A stretch of DNA of 64,000 bases from Marinobacter sp. F3R08. Its GTDB lineage: Bacteria; Pseudomonadota; Gammaproteobacteria; Pseudomonadales; Oleiphilaceae. Positions 44,307 through 53,763 of this stretch are shown here, piece by piece. Below the pieces are notes generated by a model, which was given only the letters and a program-made list of their open reading frames with translations, did no database searches and was not told the origin of the DNA. Each line of letters begins with the position of its first letter. The stretch's first letter is position 1. The translations under genes and the position numbers were made by a program. The DNA lies in NCBI RefSeq assembly GCF_018860425.1, contig NZ_JAHKPI010000014.1, forward strand, positions 186,001-250,000, read 5' to 3'.

Positions 44307-44588
44307 GATGGTCCACGCTTTGCGGGTGCAAAGATTGCGGTTTTTTAACCAAAGTGACCTTATTTCCTCTGGAATCGGTTAAAATACAGTCGCTGTGGTT
44401 ATGCTCATCCAGTAACGCTAGTAAAAGCGCCGTGGTGGCTGAACTCTTCTTGTCCTCCTATTGTTATTGCGACCAAGTAAGGTCTGAAAACGTACCTTTG
44501 GACCCTACCGCGCAACGTTAATATCAAGGAAGATGCGAGCCTTCTGCCACACCATTCCAATAACCCGTTTTTTCAGAAGACTGTCGCA
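44307..44588 (+). other. Leader region of nhaB, no gene seen
   Basis: About 280 bases without a convincing gene. A possible -10 element TAAAAT lies at 44380-44385, which would give a leader near 200 bases for nhaB. The leader contains scattered GC-rich short repeats, but I could not fit a known riboswitch. No ribosome site is obvious; the bases just before ATG 44589 (CAGAAGACTGTCGCA) are weakly purine-rich. Confidence 0.4.
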
Positions 44589-46094
44589 ATGCCCACTACC
44601 GTCATCTCCGGCTTTACCCACAATTTTCTGGGCAAGGCGCCCATCTGGTACAAGCAGGTTATTCTGTTGTTTCTTGTCGCCAATCCGATTGTCATGTGGA
44701 CATTGGGACCGGGAACGGCTGGCTGGCTGCTGATTGCCGAGTTTATCTTTACCCTCGCCATGGCGCTGAAGTGTTATCCCTTGTTGCCGGGAGGTCTGCT
44801 CGCCGTGGAGTCCTTGCTCATCGGGTTGACCACGCCCGATGCCGTATACCTTGAGGTGCTCACCAACTTCCCGGTTATTCTGCTGCTGATGTTCATGGTC
44901 GCAGGCATCTACTTCATGAAAGAACTGTTGCTGGTGACCTTTACCCAGATTCTGGTGGGCGTGCGTTCCAAGTCTGCCTTGTCCTTGCTGTTTTGTGTTG
45001 CGGCGGCGATTCTCTCGGCATTCCTGGATGCTCTGACGGTCACAGCGGTGATCATCAGCGTCGCAGTGGGTTTTTATTCGGTTTACCACAAGGTGGCCTC
45101 GGGCAAGGGATACCAGCACAAGGATCACAACGCCGGTAGTGATGATGAAGTCATCGAATTGCACCGCGAAGATCTGGAAAACTTCCGGGCCTTCCTGCGC
45201 AGTCTGCTGATGCACGGTGCAATCGGGACGGCTCTGGGTGGTGTAGCCACCATGGTGGGTGAACCGCAAAACCTGTTGATTGCCAAGGTGGTAGGCTGGG
45301 ATTTCGCCGATTTCTTCCTGCACATGGCGCCGGTGAGTCTGCCGGTACTGGCAGCGGGACTGTTTACCTGCTGGGCTCTGGAGAAACTGCGTTGGTTTGG
45401 TTACGGCGGACGCTTACCCAAGCCTGTGCGCCGTGTGCTGGAAGAGTTTGCCGAGAACGAGCGGACCAAGCGCACCAAGGCGGATCAGGCAGCGCTTTGG
45501 GTTCAGGGGGTTGCTGCAGCGATCCTTGTTATTGGTCTGGCGTTCCATCTGGCCGAGGTTGGCCTGATTGGTTTGCTGGTCATCATCCTGATTACCTCAT
45601 TTACCGGTGTGACCGATGAGCATCAGATTGGTAAAGCCTTCCAGGAGTCCCTGCCGTTTACTTCCCTGCTGGTGGTGTTCTTCGCGGTGGTTGCAGTGAT
45701 TCACGAACAGCACCTGTTCAAGCCTATTATTGACTACGTTTTGTCGCTACCGGAAGCGCGTCAGCCAGGCATGTTTTTTATCGCCAATGGTGTGCTGTCG
45801 ATGATCAGTGACAATGTGTTCGTGGCTACGGTGTATATCAGTGAGGTGAAGCAGGCCCTGGATGCGGGCGCGATCAGCTATGAGCATTTTCAGCAGCTGG
45901 CGGTGGCCATCAATACCGGTACCAATCTTCCGAGTGTGGCGACCCCGAATGGCCAGGCGGCTTTTCTGTTCCTGCTGACCTCTGCCATCGCGCCACTGGT
46001 TCGGCTGTCCTACGGGAAGATGGTTATCATGGCGTTTCCGTACATGCTGGTAATGGGGGGTGTCGGTCTGTACATGGTGATGAACCATATCTGA
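44589..46094 (+). CDS. nhaB: Sodium/proton antiporter NhaB
   Basis: 501 residues with about twelve membrane helices. Family landmarks are the N-terminal [22 protein letters not shown], then [22 protein letters not shown] and the C-terminal [35 protein letters not shown], which carries polar transport residues. NhaB exports Na+ in exchange for protons at the inner membrane and is characteristic of marine and enteric gammaproteobacteria. The gene stands alone after a long leader. Confidence 0.94.
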   Translation: MPTTVISGFTHNFLGKAPIWYKQVILLFLVANPIVMWTLGPGTAGWLLIAEFIFTLAMALKCYPLLPGGLLAVESLLIGLTTPDAVYLEVLTNFPVILLLMFMVAGIYFMKELLLVTFTQILVGVRSKSALSLLFCVAAAILSAFLDALTVTAVIISVAVGFYSVYHKVASGKGYQHKDHNAGSDDEVIELHREDLENFRAFLRSLLMHGAIGTALGGVATMVGEPQNLLIAKVVGWDFADFFLHMAPVSLPVLAAGLFTCWALEKLRWFGYGGRLPKPVRRVLEEFAENERTKRTKADQAALWVQGVAAAILVIGLAFHLAEVGLIGLLVIILITSFTGVTDEHQIGKAFQESLPFTSLLVVFFAVVAVIHEQHLFKPIIDYVLSLPEARQPGMFFIANGVLSMISDNVFVATVYISEVKQALDAGAISYEHFQQLAVAINTGTNLPSVATPNGQAAFLFLLTSAIAPLVRLSYGKMVIMAFPYMLVMGGVGLYMVMNHI

Positions 46095-46244
46095 CGACGA
46101 GTCCCCATTTTTTAGGGCAGCGTCCGTGCAGATTTGGCTGGGTCTGTTAACCTTTCTCTAAACAAGGCCAAACACCCAGACTTTATGCACAGCCACTGCC
46201 CGATCTGTTTATTTTATCTGCCATTTACCGGGTTTTCGTTCTTC

Positions 46245-47018
46245 ATGCGCCGGTTTTTGCTGGCTGTCACTCTGCTGGCCATGGGAGCCCATGCCCATGG
46301 TGGTGTTCCCGGCAACCCGCTTCGCGTGGCCTACGTCGAGTTTCCGCCGATTACCTATCAAACCCCCGATGGTAAGCCGGCAGGAATGTTTATCGAGTTT
46401 ACCAGGAAGGTTGCTGTTGAGGCGGGTTACGAACCGGAGTTTGTCTATCTGCCGGTGAGTCGTGCCTATCTATATCTCACCAACGGGAAGGTTGATGTCT
46501 GGCCGGGTTTGACCAATATTCCGGCCCTTGATGGTGAGGTTCTGGAAAGCTGGGCGAGTCCACTTCCCGCGCAGTTAAGTGCGTGGTATCTGGCGGGTAC
46601 ACAGCCTTTGGATCACTTCGACAAACTTCTGAACAAGACCGTCATCGTTATCGGGGGCTATACCTATGGCGGTTTGCTGTATTGGCTGGAGAGCAAGGAT
46701 TCCATTCGCGTCACGGAAGCGCCCAATCATCGCTCGGCCCTGGATATGCTGAAGCGGGGGCGGGGTGATTATCTGCTCGACTATCGGCAACCGGTCATGG
46801 ACACGCTGGAAGTGCCGGCTGACAGTATGATTCGCGAGTCTGAAGTGCGTTCCAGAAATCTGGCCTGGCTCTTTTCTCTGGCCAATCCGCGTGCCGCCAT
46901 TGTTCGGGAAGCGTTTGACGATGCCTATATCCGCCTGGCAGAGACCGGTGAGGTTCCACCGGTCCGGAAGCTGAAGGAGGGCTACGTTATCCCGGGCTTT
47001 CCGGAGCAGTACCGATAG
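46245..47018 (+). CDS. Periplasmic solute-binding protein, family 3 (orphan)
   Basis: 257 residues from ATG 46245, where a signal peptide starts (MRRFLLAVTLLAMGAHAHG); an in-frame ATG at 46134 would add a Cys-rich leader and is unlikely. The body shows LRVAYVEFPPITYQTPDGKPAGMFIEF, VAVEAGYEPEFVYLPVSRAYLYLTNGKVDVWPG and a hinge around VIVIGGYTYGGLLYW. No permease is adjacent. It lies on the same strand as nhaB and convergent to the DUF3047 gene. It may bind amino acids or act as a periplasmic sensor input; the ligand is unknown. Confidence 0.72.
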   Translation: MRRFLLAVTLLAMGAHAHGGVPGNPLRVAYVEFPPITYQTPDGKPAGMFIEFTRKVAVEAGYEPEFVYLPVSRAYLYLTNGKVDVWPGLTNIPALDGEVLESWASPLPAQLSAWYLAGTQPLDHFDKLLNKTVIVIGGYTYGGLLYWLESKDSIRVTEAPNHRSALDMLKRGRGDYLLDYRQPVMDTLEVPADSMIRESEVRSRNLAWLFSLANPRAAIVREAFDDAYIRLAETGEVPPVRKLKEGYVIPGFPEQYR

Positions 47019-47031
47019 CCAGTGCGGCGCT

Positions 47032-47757
47032 TCAGAGCCCGGGTTTCAGATGGATATCCCCATACCAGGCCGTGGCCTTCTCACCGGTATTGTCCGAATC
47101 CGACATGATGGCAATACCCACCACCGGTGGCGGCTCCTCGCCAAAGGCTGTGCGATAGTCTGCCATGATATCCCGTTCCACAGAGACCCATTCTCCAACA
47201 CGCTCTGAACCGGAACTAACGGCGATCATCATGGTTTTATCCGTGTAGGGATTGGCTACGATCTCCCCTTCGGCAAGACGGTTGGCCCAGATGTAGTTAA
47301 GGGCATTGCCCGGGAGGGTTTCGCCAGACAGCACCTCAACTGTTTTCCGTTTGGCGCGTTCGAAAAAGCCGGCTTTCTCGGGTTGGAATTCGAATGCGAC
47401 ATAGATTCTGGCAGCGTAGTCGTCACCTGATTTCTGACGGGCATCTCCGTGTTCAAAAACGTTGGAAATCTTCCAGCGCCACTGGAGTATCAGTGAATCC
47501 GACGGTTGCAGACTTACCCGGGCTATCAGGCCGGAGGCACCACCCTCGGTAGTCGCCTTCATCCGTTGCCGGCCATCTTCTGTTACCAGGGTATAACGGG
47601 TGAGCTGGTCAATTTTAGGGAATTCCAGTGGTTCCCAGCCGTCGTTCAGGGACTGCATTGTGGAAAACGGTGTCAGCGTTGATGGTTGCGCCGCCGTCAG
47701 GGGGCCGGAGAGGCTGACGAACGCCAGCAATATCAGGGACTTTGCTGTTATTTTCAT
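47032..47757 (-). CDS. DUF3047 family secreted protein
   Basis: 241 residues. A signal peptide (MKITAKSLILLAFVSLSGPLTAA) is followed by the DUF3047 pattern: DGWEPLEFPKI, LQWRWKISN, GDDYAARIYVAFEF, NALNYIWANRLAEGEIVANPYTDKTMMIAVSSG and a C-terminal VVGIAIMSDSDNTGEKATAWYGDI. A jelly-roll, carbohydrate-binding-like fold is probable (inference). Periplasmic; function unknown. It does not share an obvious operon with the two-component genes 69 bases further along. Confidence 0.78.
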   Translation of the reverse strand: MKITAKSLILLAFVSLSGPLTAAQPSTLTPFSTMQSLNDGWEPLEFPKIDQLTRYTLVTEDGRQRMKATTEGGASGLIARVSLQPSDSLILQWRWKISNVFEHGDARQKSGDDYAARIYVAFEFQPEKAGFFERAKRKTVEVLSGETLPGNALNYIWANRLAEGEIVANPYTDKTMMIAVSSGSERVGEWVSVERDIMADYRTAFGEEPPPVVGIAIMSDSDNTGEKATAWYGDIHLKPGL

Positions 47758-47826
47758 GGTATTTCCTGTTTCCGGGAAAGGCTAACCCGATGGACAGGAT
47801 ATTAGCTCAGAAGTGCCCGGACACCC

Positions 47827-48732
47827 TCATTGTATGGCCAGCAGCCGAATCGCACTTGCCGCCGCCGCGGTCCGGTTTTCCACGCTCATTTTCCGGAAGA
47901 TCTGTTCCAGGTGCTTGTTGACGGTTCGTGGGCTCATGTCCAGTATCTGACCGATTTCCCGGTTAGTTTTGCCATTGGCAATCCACAGTAGCACGTCAGA
48001 TTCTCTGATGGTCAGGTCGAACCGTTCCCGCAGTGCTGCTGTTGCGTTGTTCTGGTTCTGGGGGGTTTTCAGCCGCAGAAGGTATTCCCGGTCATCCACA
48101 AGCGCCAGGTACTCTACCGATCGGGCCGTGCCCATAATGTCCATTGGCATACTGTGCCCCGGTTCCGGTTGATGTCCCAGCCACTCCTCAAGCCGGCCTC
48201 GGACCTCTGAAAACTCCGGGTGCGCGGTATCAGGCAGAAACTGACAGACACGGGGTGTTCCCCAGAGCAGATTGCCTCCCCGGTCGACGGCGAACAGATT
48301 CTGTCCGGCCGTGTCCAGAGCGCTGCGGGCACTGCGGGTCATTCGTGCGTTGGTCAGGTGCACGTCCATCCGGGCGAGCAGTTCGGTGGTGTTGATGGGT
48401 TTGGTCACATAGTCCACACCACCGGCATTGAGGCCCATCACGACGTGTTCTGTGTCGCTCAGCCCGGTCATGAAGATGATGGGTATATCCGCAAACGCCG
48501 GATTCTCCTTCAGACGTCGGCAGGTTTCGAATCCGTCCATGTTCGGCATCAGGGCATCCATCAGCACCACATCGGGGGTGATGTTCTGGCTGATGGTCAG
48601 TGCCTGATGGCCTTCAAGCGCTACCAACACGGTCATGCCAGCCTCTTCCAGGGCATCGTTAATCATTCGAATGGAGTCGACCGCGTCATCCACGACCATC
48701 ACGACCGTTTTCCGGTCATTTTGAAGCTTCAT
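47827..48732 (-). CDS. LuxR/NarL-type response regulator of the amide locus
   Basis: 301 residues. The receiver domain (about 8-125) has acidic pocket D15-D16, phosphoacceptor Asp59 in VVLMDALMPNMDG and the Lys in VTKPIN. A middle region (about 135-225) looks like a PAS-type module (NLFAVDRGGNLLWGTPRV). The LuxR HTH near the end reads LTIRESDVLLWIANGKTNREIGQILDMSPRTVNKHLEQIF. Its start overlaps the 3' end of the transporter-kinase gene by 17 bases, so they are translationally coupled partners. Divergence from urtABCDE and the 7-2-7 palindromes at three nearby promoters make it the likely activator of amide use (inference). Confidence 0.85.
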   Translation of the reverse strand: MKLQNDRKTVVMVVDDAVDSIRMINDALEEAGMTVLVALEGHQALTISQNITPDVVLMDALMPNMDGFETCRRLKENPAFADIPIIFMTGLSDTEHVVMGLNAGGVDYVTKPINTTELLARMDVHLTNARMTRSARSALDTAGQNLFAVDRGGNLLWGTPRVCQFLPDTAHPEFSEVRGRLEEWLGHQPEPGHSMPMDIMGTARSVEYLALVDDREYLLRLKTPQNQNNATAALRERFDLTIRESDVLLWIANGKTNREIGQILDMSPRTVNKHLEQIFRKMSVENRTAAAASAIRLLAIQ

Positions 48733-51700
48733 GTTCAGCTACCTCAAGGAGTTCCAGGATTTTCCCGAACTGGAAATCGTTGGTGAGTTGAGTCAGTTCG
48801 TCGGTAAAGCGTTCTGTCGCTTCTCCCCGATGCCTCAGATCGTGGAGCAGTTCATGCAATCCCTTGCGGTGACCAATGCGGGCGAGATTCGCCAATGACT
48901 CACGATGAGCCATGGCCGGAAGCGGCAGATCGCCGGTGTCCGATACCGGGATGGCCGCCAGCGGCTCGGCACTCTTTTCGAATCGCCACTCCAGCGCCAG
49001 CACCCGGGCGATGGTGTCCAGTAGCAGGTTCAGGCGCACCGGCTTGATGATGTAGCCATCATGCAGGCGAGTGGAGTCCGCCGAGTGCTGGCCTTCATTG
49101 GCATCGGCGGACACCATGACCACCGGCATCGTACGTTTGTCTGCCCGTAGCTGTTCCAGGACCTCCCAGCCTGTTAGACCGGGCATCGAAACGTCCAGCA
49201 AGACCAGATCCGGTCGTTTGGCCTCAACGACGTCCACAACCTTGAGCGCATTGCCGGTATCGAAAATTTCGAAACCCAGCGGAGACAGCATGGCGCGGAT
49301 GACCTGACGATGAGAGGTGTCATCATCCACCAGAAGGATTTTTCGACGGGTACCCTGATACCCATAAATCTGGCGTGCCGGTGCCGAGATTGAATGAGGG
49401 CTGGCGCTGTGCAGGCTGGATAACATCAGGCTGACTTTGAACGTGCTGCCGCGGCCAGCTTCGCTGTCCACGGAGATATCGCCTCCCATGATTTCGGTCA
49501 GCAGTCGGGTGATGGTCAGGCCCAGGCCGGTGCCAACCCGGCTCTGTCCCGGCAGACGGATCCGTTCGAAGGGACGGAAGATGCGCTCCATGTTTTCGTC
49601 GGCGATGCCTTCGCCGGTGTCCTGCACGGTGAATTCTGCGACCTGGCTGCGATAACGCAGGGTCAGGGCTACTCCGCCCTTGTCGGTGTATTTAATAGCG
49701 TTGGAGAGCAGGTTTATCAGAATCTGGCGCAGCCGTTTTTCATCGGTGGTTACCATTTCCGGCAACGGGTTCGGACAATGGTAATCAAAGGCCAGTCCTT
49801 TCTCTTCGGCCTGCAGCCGGAACATGGTAACCAGCTGCTCCATCAGCAAACCGATGCGCACCTGATCCCGGTGCAGGTCGAGCCGGCCGGCTTCGATTTT
49901 CGAGATATCCAGCAGGCCCTCAATCAGGTCGGCGAGATATTCACCACTGCGGCGGATGACACCCAGGGCTTCTTTGCGGTTGTCGGGGATAGAGTCATCG
50001 TTCTCCATGAGCTGGGCATAGCCGAGAATGGCATTGAGCGGTGACCGGAGTTCGTGGCTGATTCCGGTCAGATAACGACTCTTCGCACCATTGGCCGCTT
50101 CCGCCTGTTCCTTGGCCTGCTGCAGCGCCTGGTCGGTTCGTTCGTGCGCCAGGATCTCTTCCGTCAACAGGCGGGTCTGACGCTGGGATTCTTCCTCGGC
50201 GACGACCCGGCTTTCATGAGCCAGCACAAACAGCCAGCAGATCACGCCGGTAACGATCAGCAGAATGAAGAATACTTTCCACAGAGTGACAGACAGCAGC
50301 AGTGCTTCGGGCGCCGAGGCCACGGGTGTCTTGTAGTGGATCAGAGACAGCAGCAGGCCGGACAGACCATTGATCAGGACCAGCAAAGTCAGGAAATGAC
50401 CAAGACGGGAATGCAGGCGGCTCAGTATATTTTGGGGAATCAGCTTGCCCAGAAATTGCTGGAGCTGTGCCTGATAACCGGCACCAGGTTTGCACGAATC
50501 ACCACACCGGGCGTCCAGCGAGCAGCACAGGGAACAGATGATGCCGTCGTACGCCGGGCAGGTGGTCACGTCTTCCGGTTCGAGCTTGTACTCGCAGATT
50601 GTGCACTGAACCAGCTGATGGTCGGTTGCCAGGGGAACAAAGGGGCGGGCGGTATAGAACCGACCGCCGGTTTTCCAGGCGATCAGGGGGGCTGTCAGCA
50701 GTGCTACCCCCAGCGCAATGAAGTGGGACAGCGCCTGGGCATACTCACCCAGGGTGCCGGTGTGGCAAACGATGCCTACCACGGAGGCGGCAAGCATGGC
50801 ACCGACGCCTACCGGGTTGATGTCATACAGATGGGCTCGCTTGAACTCTATATGCCTGGGGCTGAGCCCGAGCGGCTTGTTGATCACAAGATCGGCCACC
50901 AGAGCCCCAACCCAGGCAATGGCGATGATGCCATAGAACCCGAGGGTTTCCTCCAGCGCCCGGTAGACCCCCAGCTCCATCACCAACAGGGCAATTGCCA
51001 CGTTGAAGAACAGCCAGACCACGCGACCGGGATGGCTGTGGGTCAGCCGCGAGAAGAAGTTGGACCAGGCAATAGAGCCGGCGTAGGCGTTGGTGACGTT
51101 GATCTTGAGCTGGCACAGGATGACGAAGATACCGGCCATCGCCAGGGATATTTCCGGGGAGTGCGTAATGTAGCTGAACGCCACCAGGTACATCTGGGTG
51201 GGGTCAGCCGCTTCACTTGCCGACACGCCCTGATTCAGCGCAAGGACTGCCAGAAAGGAGCCTGCCAGAATTTTCAAGGTCCCAACCACGATCCAGCCCG
51301 GACCACCGGACATGACCGCCAGCCACCACCGTTTTCGCTCTGCCTCGTTCCGGGGTTCGGGAATAAAGCGCAGAAAATCGACCTGCTCGCCGATCTGGGC
51401 AATCAGTGAGAACACCACCGCAGCAGCGGCGCCGAACATCACCACGTTGAGCCCCTGACCGGCGCTGAGACCGACACCCTCGAACCGGGTCCAGTCACTG
51501 ATGGACGACGCGTCGGCATAAATGATGAACACGAAAGGTGCCAGCTGCAGCAGAAGCCACACAGGCTGGGTCCAGACCTGAAACCGACTGATGGTGGTAA
51601 TGCCGTGAGTGACCAGGGGAATGATCACCACCGCACAGATCAGGTAACCGAGTACCAGAGGGATATCAAACAGCATCTCCAGGGCCATGGCCATGATCGC

Positions 51701-52102
51701 GGCTTCGATGGCGAAAAAGATGAATGTGAACGAGGCATAGATCAGCGAAGTAATGGTTGAACCGATGTAGCCAAAGCCGGCACCCCGGGTGAGCAGATCA
51801 ATGTCCACGCCATAGCGCGCGGCGTAGTAGCTGATCGGAATCGCGGTGAGGAAGATCACCAGGCTGACCGCCAGGATAGCGGCCACCGCGTTATCAAAGC
51901 CGTAGTGCAGGGTAATGGAACCGCCAATGGCCTCCATGGCCAGGAACGAGATTGCCCCCAGGGCCGTGTTGCTGACCCGGGAAGCAGACCAGCGCCGGGC
52001 GCTCTTGGCAGTAAAGCGCAGAGCATAGTCTTCCAGCGTCTGGTTGGCGACCCATTGGTTGTAGCGGCGCCGAACCCGAAAAATATTCTGTTTTGCGGCC
52101 AT
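48716..52102 (-). CDS. NCS1-type transporter fused to a hybrid sensor histidine kinase
   Basis: 1128 residues. Residues 1-480 form a complete-looking NCS1 (cytosine/purine/allantoin permease-like) transporter with about twelve helices. A Cys-rich module (500-537: C500, C503, C515, C523, C526, C527, C533, C537) follows and may bind zinc or an iron-sulfur centre. Two more helices (567-590, 605-628) and a coiled coil lead to HisKA (His683 in GISHELRSPLNAI), HATPase (NLLSNAIKYTD, DTGEGI, GTGLGLTI), a receiver domain with Asp970 (LVLLDVSMPG) and a C-terminal helical tail. The layout resembles CbrA, which fuses an SSS transporter to a kinase. Likely senses or transports amide, urea or a nitrogenous base. 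Divergent from urtA. Confidence 0.88.
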   Translation of the reverse strand: MAAKQNIFRVRRRYNQWVANQTLEDYALRFTAKSARRWSASRVSNTALGAISFLAMEAIGGSITLHYGFDNAVAAILAVSLVIFLTAIPISYYAARYGVDIDLLTRGAGFGYIGSTITSLIYASFTFIFFAIEAAIMAMALEMLFDIPLVLGYLICAVVIIPLVTHGITTISRFQVWTQPVWLLLQLAPFVFIIYADASSISDWTRFEGVGLSAGQGLNVVMFGAAAAVVFSLIAQIGEQVDFLRFIPEPRNEAERKRWWLAVMSGGPGWIVVGTLKILAGSFLAVLALNQGVSASEAADPTQMYLVAFSYITHSPEISLAMAGIFVILCQLKINVTNAYAGSIAWSNFFSRLTHSHPGRVVWLFFNVAIALLVMELGVYRALEETLGFYGIIAIAWVGALVADLVINKPLGLSPRHIEFKRAHLYDINPVGVGAMLAASVVGIVCHTGTLGEYAQALSHFIALGVALLTAPLIAWKTGGRFYTARPFVPLATDHQLVQCTICEYKLEPEDVTTCPAYDGIICSLCCSLDARCGDSCKPGAGYQAQLQQFLGKLIPQNILSRLHSRLGHFLTLLVLINGLSGLLLSLIHYKTPVASAPEALLLSVTLWKVFFILLIVTGVICWLFVLAHESRVVAEEESQRQTRLLTEEILAHERTDQALQQAKEQAEAANGAKSRYLTGISHELRSPLNAILGYAQLMENDDSIPDNRKEALGVIRRSGEYLADLIEGLLDISKIEAGRLDLHRDQVRIGLLMEQLVTMFRLQAEEKGLAFDYHCPNPLPEMVTTDEKRLRQILINLLSNAIKYTDKGGVALTLRYRSQVAEFTVQDTGEGIADENMERIFRPFERIRLPGQSRVGTGLGLTITRLLTEIMGGDISVDSEAGRGSTFKVSLMLSSLHSASPHSISAPARQIYGYQGTRRKILLVDDDTSHRQVIRAMLSPLGFEIFDTGNALKVVDVVEAKRPDLVLLDVSMPGLTGWEVLEQLRADKRTMPVVMVSADANEGQHSADSTRLHDGYIIKPVRLNLLLDTIARVLALEWRFEKSAEPLAAIPVSDTGDLPLPAMAHRESLANLARIGHRKGLHELLHDLRHRGEATERFTDELTQLTNDFQFGKILELLEVAEHEASK

Positions 52103-52275
52103 TGTTGCCTTGCCTGTCTAACCCGGGGAATTGCCCGGTCTTGGTGCGATTCTTTGGTTCGGCGTGTTGGAACTGAAAATCATATCAAGTTTCGTGCCAT
52201 AGCCTGTTGCACCGGGAAATGCGGTCACACCTGATTCGTGCACCTGCGTTTTAGCCTGTGTTGCCCGGTATCGGA

Positions 52276-52293
52276 ATGCGTCAAATGACGTAG
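52276..52293. promoter_or_regulatory. 7-2-7 palindrome upstream of urtA and the kinase gene
   Basis: ATGCGTCA-AA-TGACGTAG. The core heptamers TGCGTCA and TGACGTA (reverse TACGTCA) are arranged tail-to-tail around two bases, like NarP-type sites. The same element occurs before amiF and fmdA. It lies 119 bases before the urtA start and 173 bases from the kinase start, so either or both directions could be controlled. Confidence 0.6.
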
Positions 52294-52412
52294 TGCGCTG
52301 GGGTGAATGCCGAATGGGCACCCTTGAGGGGGCCGAGCAGAATGATTGTCGTGGGCACTGTGCTTTCGAAGGGAAGCGCGGATCCGGACTTCAAACAATG
52401 CGAGGAATCACC

Positions 52413-53681
52413 ATGGGTACCACAGATATAGCCGCCAGAGGGCGGCCATTTGGCAAGGGAACTGGATTTCGAAAAAGCCTGATGACATTGGCGGCGTCCG
52501 TCATGCTGGCCACTTCCGCACACGGGGCGACACCGGCCACCGCTGAGGTCAACACTACCGGCCTGGCGGTAACGGATGACACCGTCACCGTTGGTATACT
52601 GCACTCCATCACCGGCACCATGGCGCTCAGTGAGATTGGTTCTGTTCAGGCGGAGAAGCTCGCCATTGATCAGATCAACGCCTCGGGCGGGGTTCTGGGG
52701 CGTCAGATTGAATTCGTCCAGGAAGACGGTGCCAGTGACTGGCCGACATTTGCTGAAAAGTCGCGCAAGCTTTTGCGCCAGGACAATGTGGCAGCCATCT
52801 TTGGAGCCTGGACCTCGGCCTCACGCAAAGCCATCCTGCCGGTCATCGAGCAGTACAACGGCATGCTGTATTACCCCACGTTCTATGAGGGACTCGAGCA
52901 GTCTCCCAACGTGGTTTACACCGGCCAGGAAGCTACCCAGCAGATTCTCGCGGGTATTGACTGGGCTGTTGAAGCAAAAGGCGCAAAGACATTCTATCTG
53001 CTCGGCTCGGACTACATCTGGCCGCGTACCTCCAACAAGATTGCCCGCAAGCACATCGACAAACTGGGCCTGAAAGTAGTGGGTGAAGAGTACTACCCGC
53101 TTGGCCACACCCAGTTCAACTCCGTTATCAACAAGATCAAGCTGAAAAAGCCCGACGTGATCTTCGCCTCGGTTGTGGGCGGATCCAACGTTGCTTTCTA
53201 CAAGCAAATGAAAGCGGCCGGTGTTGATTTCACCGATGAGAAGCCTCTGCTGCTGACCATCTCGGTAACCGAAGACGAAATCCGTGGTATCGGTGGTGAG
53301 AACGTGGAAGGCATCTACGCCTCCATGAAGTACTTCCAGAGTCTTGATAACCCCAACAACAAAGAGTTTGTTGCGGCCTTCAAGGAAGCCTACGGCGACG
53401 ACATGGTGATCGGTGACGTTACCCAAGCGGCTTACCTTGGTCCCTGGTTGTGGAAGGCGGCTGTTGAAAAAGCCGGCTCCTTCGATATTGACGAAATCCG
53501 CAAAGAGTTTGCCGGTATCGAGTTCAACAAGGCGCCAGAAGGTTATGTGCGCATTCACGAGAACCATCACCTCTGGTCCAAGACACGAATTGGCCAGGCG
53601 CAGCTCGACGGACAATACAAAGTTGTCTACGAAACGGAAGAGCTGATGGAGCCGGACCCGTTCCCGGAGGGTTACCAGTAA
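52413..53681 (+). CDS. urtA: Urea/short-chain amide ABC transporter substrate-binding protein
   Basis: 422 residues from ATG 52413 (GAGGA ribosome site 8 bases upstream); earlier in-frame ATGs would lengthen an already long signal region. The n-region FRKSLMTLAASVMLATSAHG is a signal sequence, with likely cleavage after SAHGA. The mature part begins TVTVGILHSITGTMALSE and has the UrtA hallmarks GAWTSASRKAILPVIEQYNGMLYYPTFYEG and GSDYIWPRTSN. UrtA binds urea; close relatives (FmdD of Methylophilus) bind formamide and acetamide. The amidase genes downstream argue for amides here. A strong stem-loop follows, common after abundant binding proteins. Confidence 0.92.
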   Translation: MGTTDIAARGRPFGKGTGFRKSLMTLAASVMLATSAHGATPATAEVNTTGLAVTDDTVTVGILHSITGTMALSEIGSVQAEKLAIDQINASGGVLGRQIEFVQEDGASDWPTFAEKSRKLLRQDNVAAIFGAWTSASRKAILPVIEQYNGMLYYPTFYEGLEQSPNVVYTGQEATQQILAGIDWAVEAKGAKTFYLLGSDYIWPRTSNKIARKHIDKLGLKVVGEEYYPLGHTQFNSVINKIKLKKPDVIFASVVGGSNVAFYKQMKAAGVDFTDEKPLLLTISVTEDEIRGIGGENVEGIYASMKYFQSLDNPNNKEFVAAFKEAYGDDMVIGDVTQAAYLGPWLWKAAVEKAGSFDIDEIRKEFAGIEFNKAPEGYVRIHENHHLWSKTRIGQAQLDGQYKVVYETEELMEPDPFPEGYQ

Positions 53682-53690
53682 GACTGAATG

Positions 53691-53716
53691 GCCGGCGCCC
53701 CAGTGCGCCGGCTTTC
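53691..53716 (+). other. Intercistronic stem-loop after urtA
   Basis: Perfect 8-bp stem GCCGGCGC (53691-53698) / GCGCCGGC (53705-53712) followed by TTTC. It probably partly terminates or protects the urtA message so that the binding protein is made in excess over the membrane parts. Confidence 0.65.
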
Positions 53717-53763
53717 ATCGCCTCCATAACGCAAAGCATGTTGGTTTGAAGGGGAGAAGGGTC

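Noticed and set aside
50054..51409. 451-codon plus-strand open frame opposite the transporter-kinase gene
   Set aside because: Gln/Gly-rich composition with no domain, and the opposite strand encodes a protein with complete transporter and kinase motifs; it is a shadow of biased codon use.
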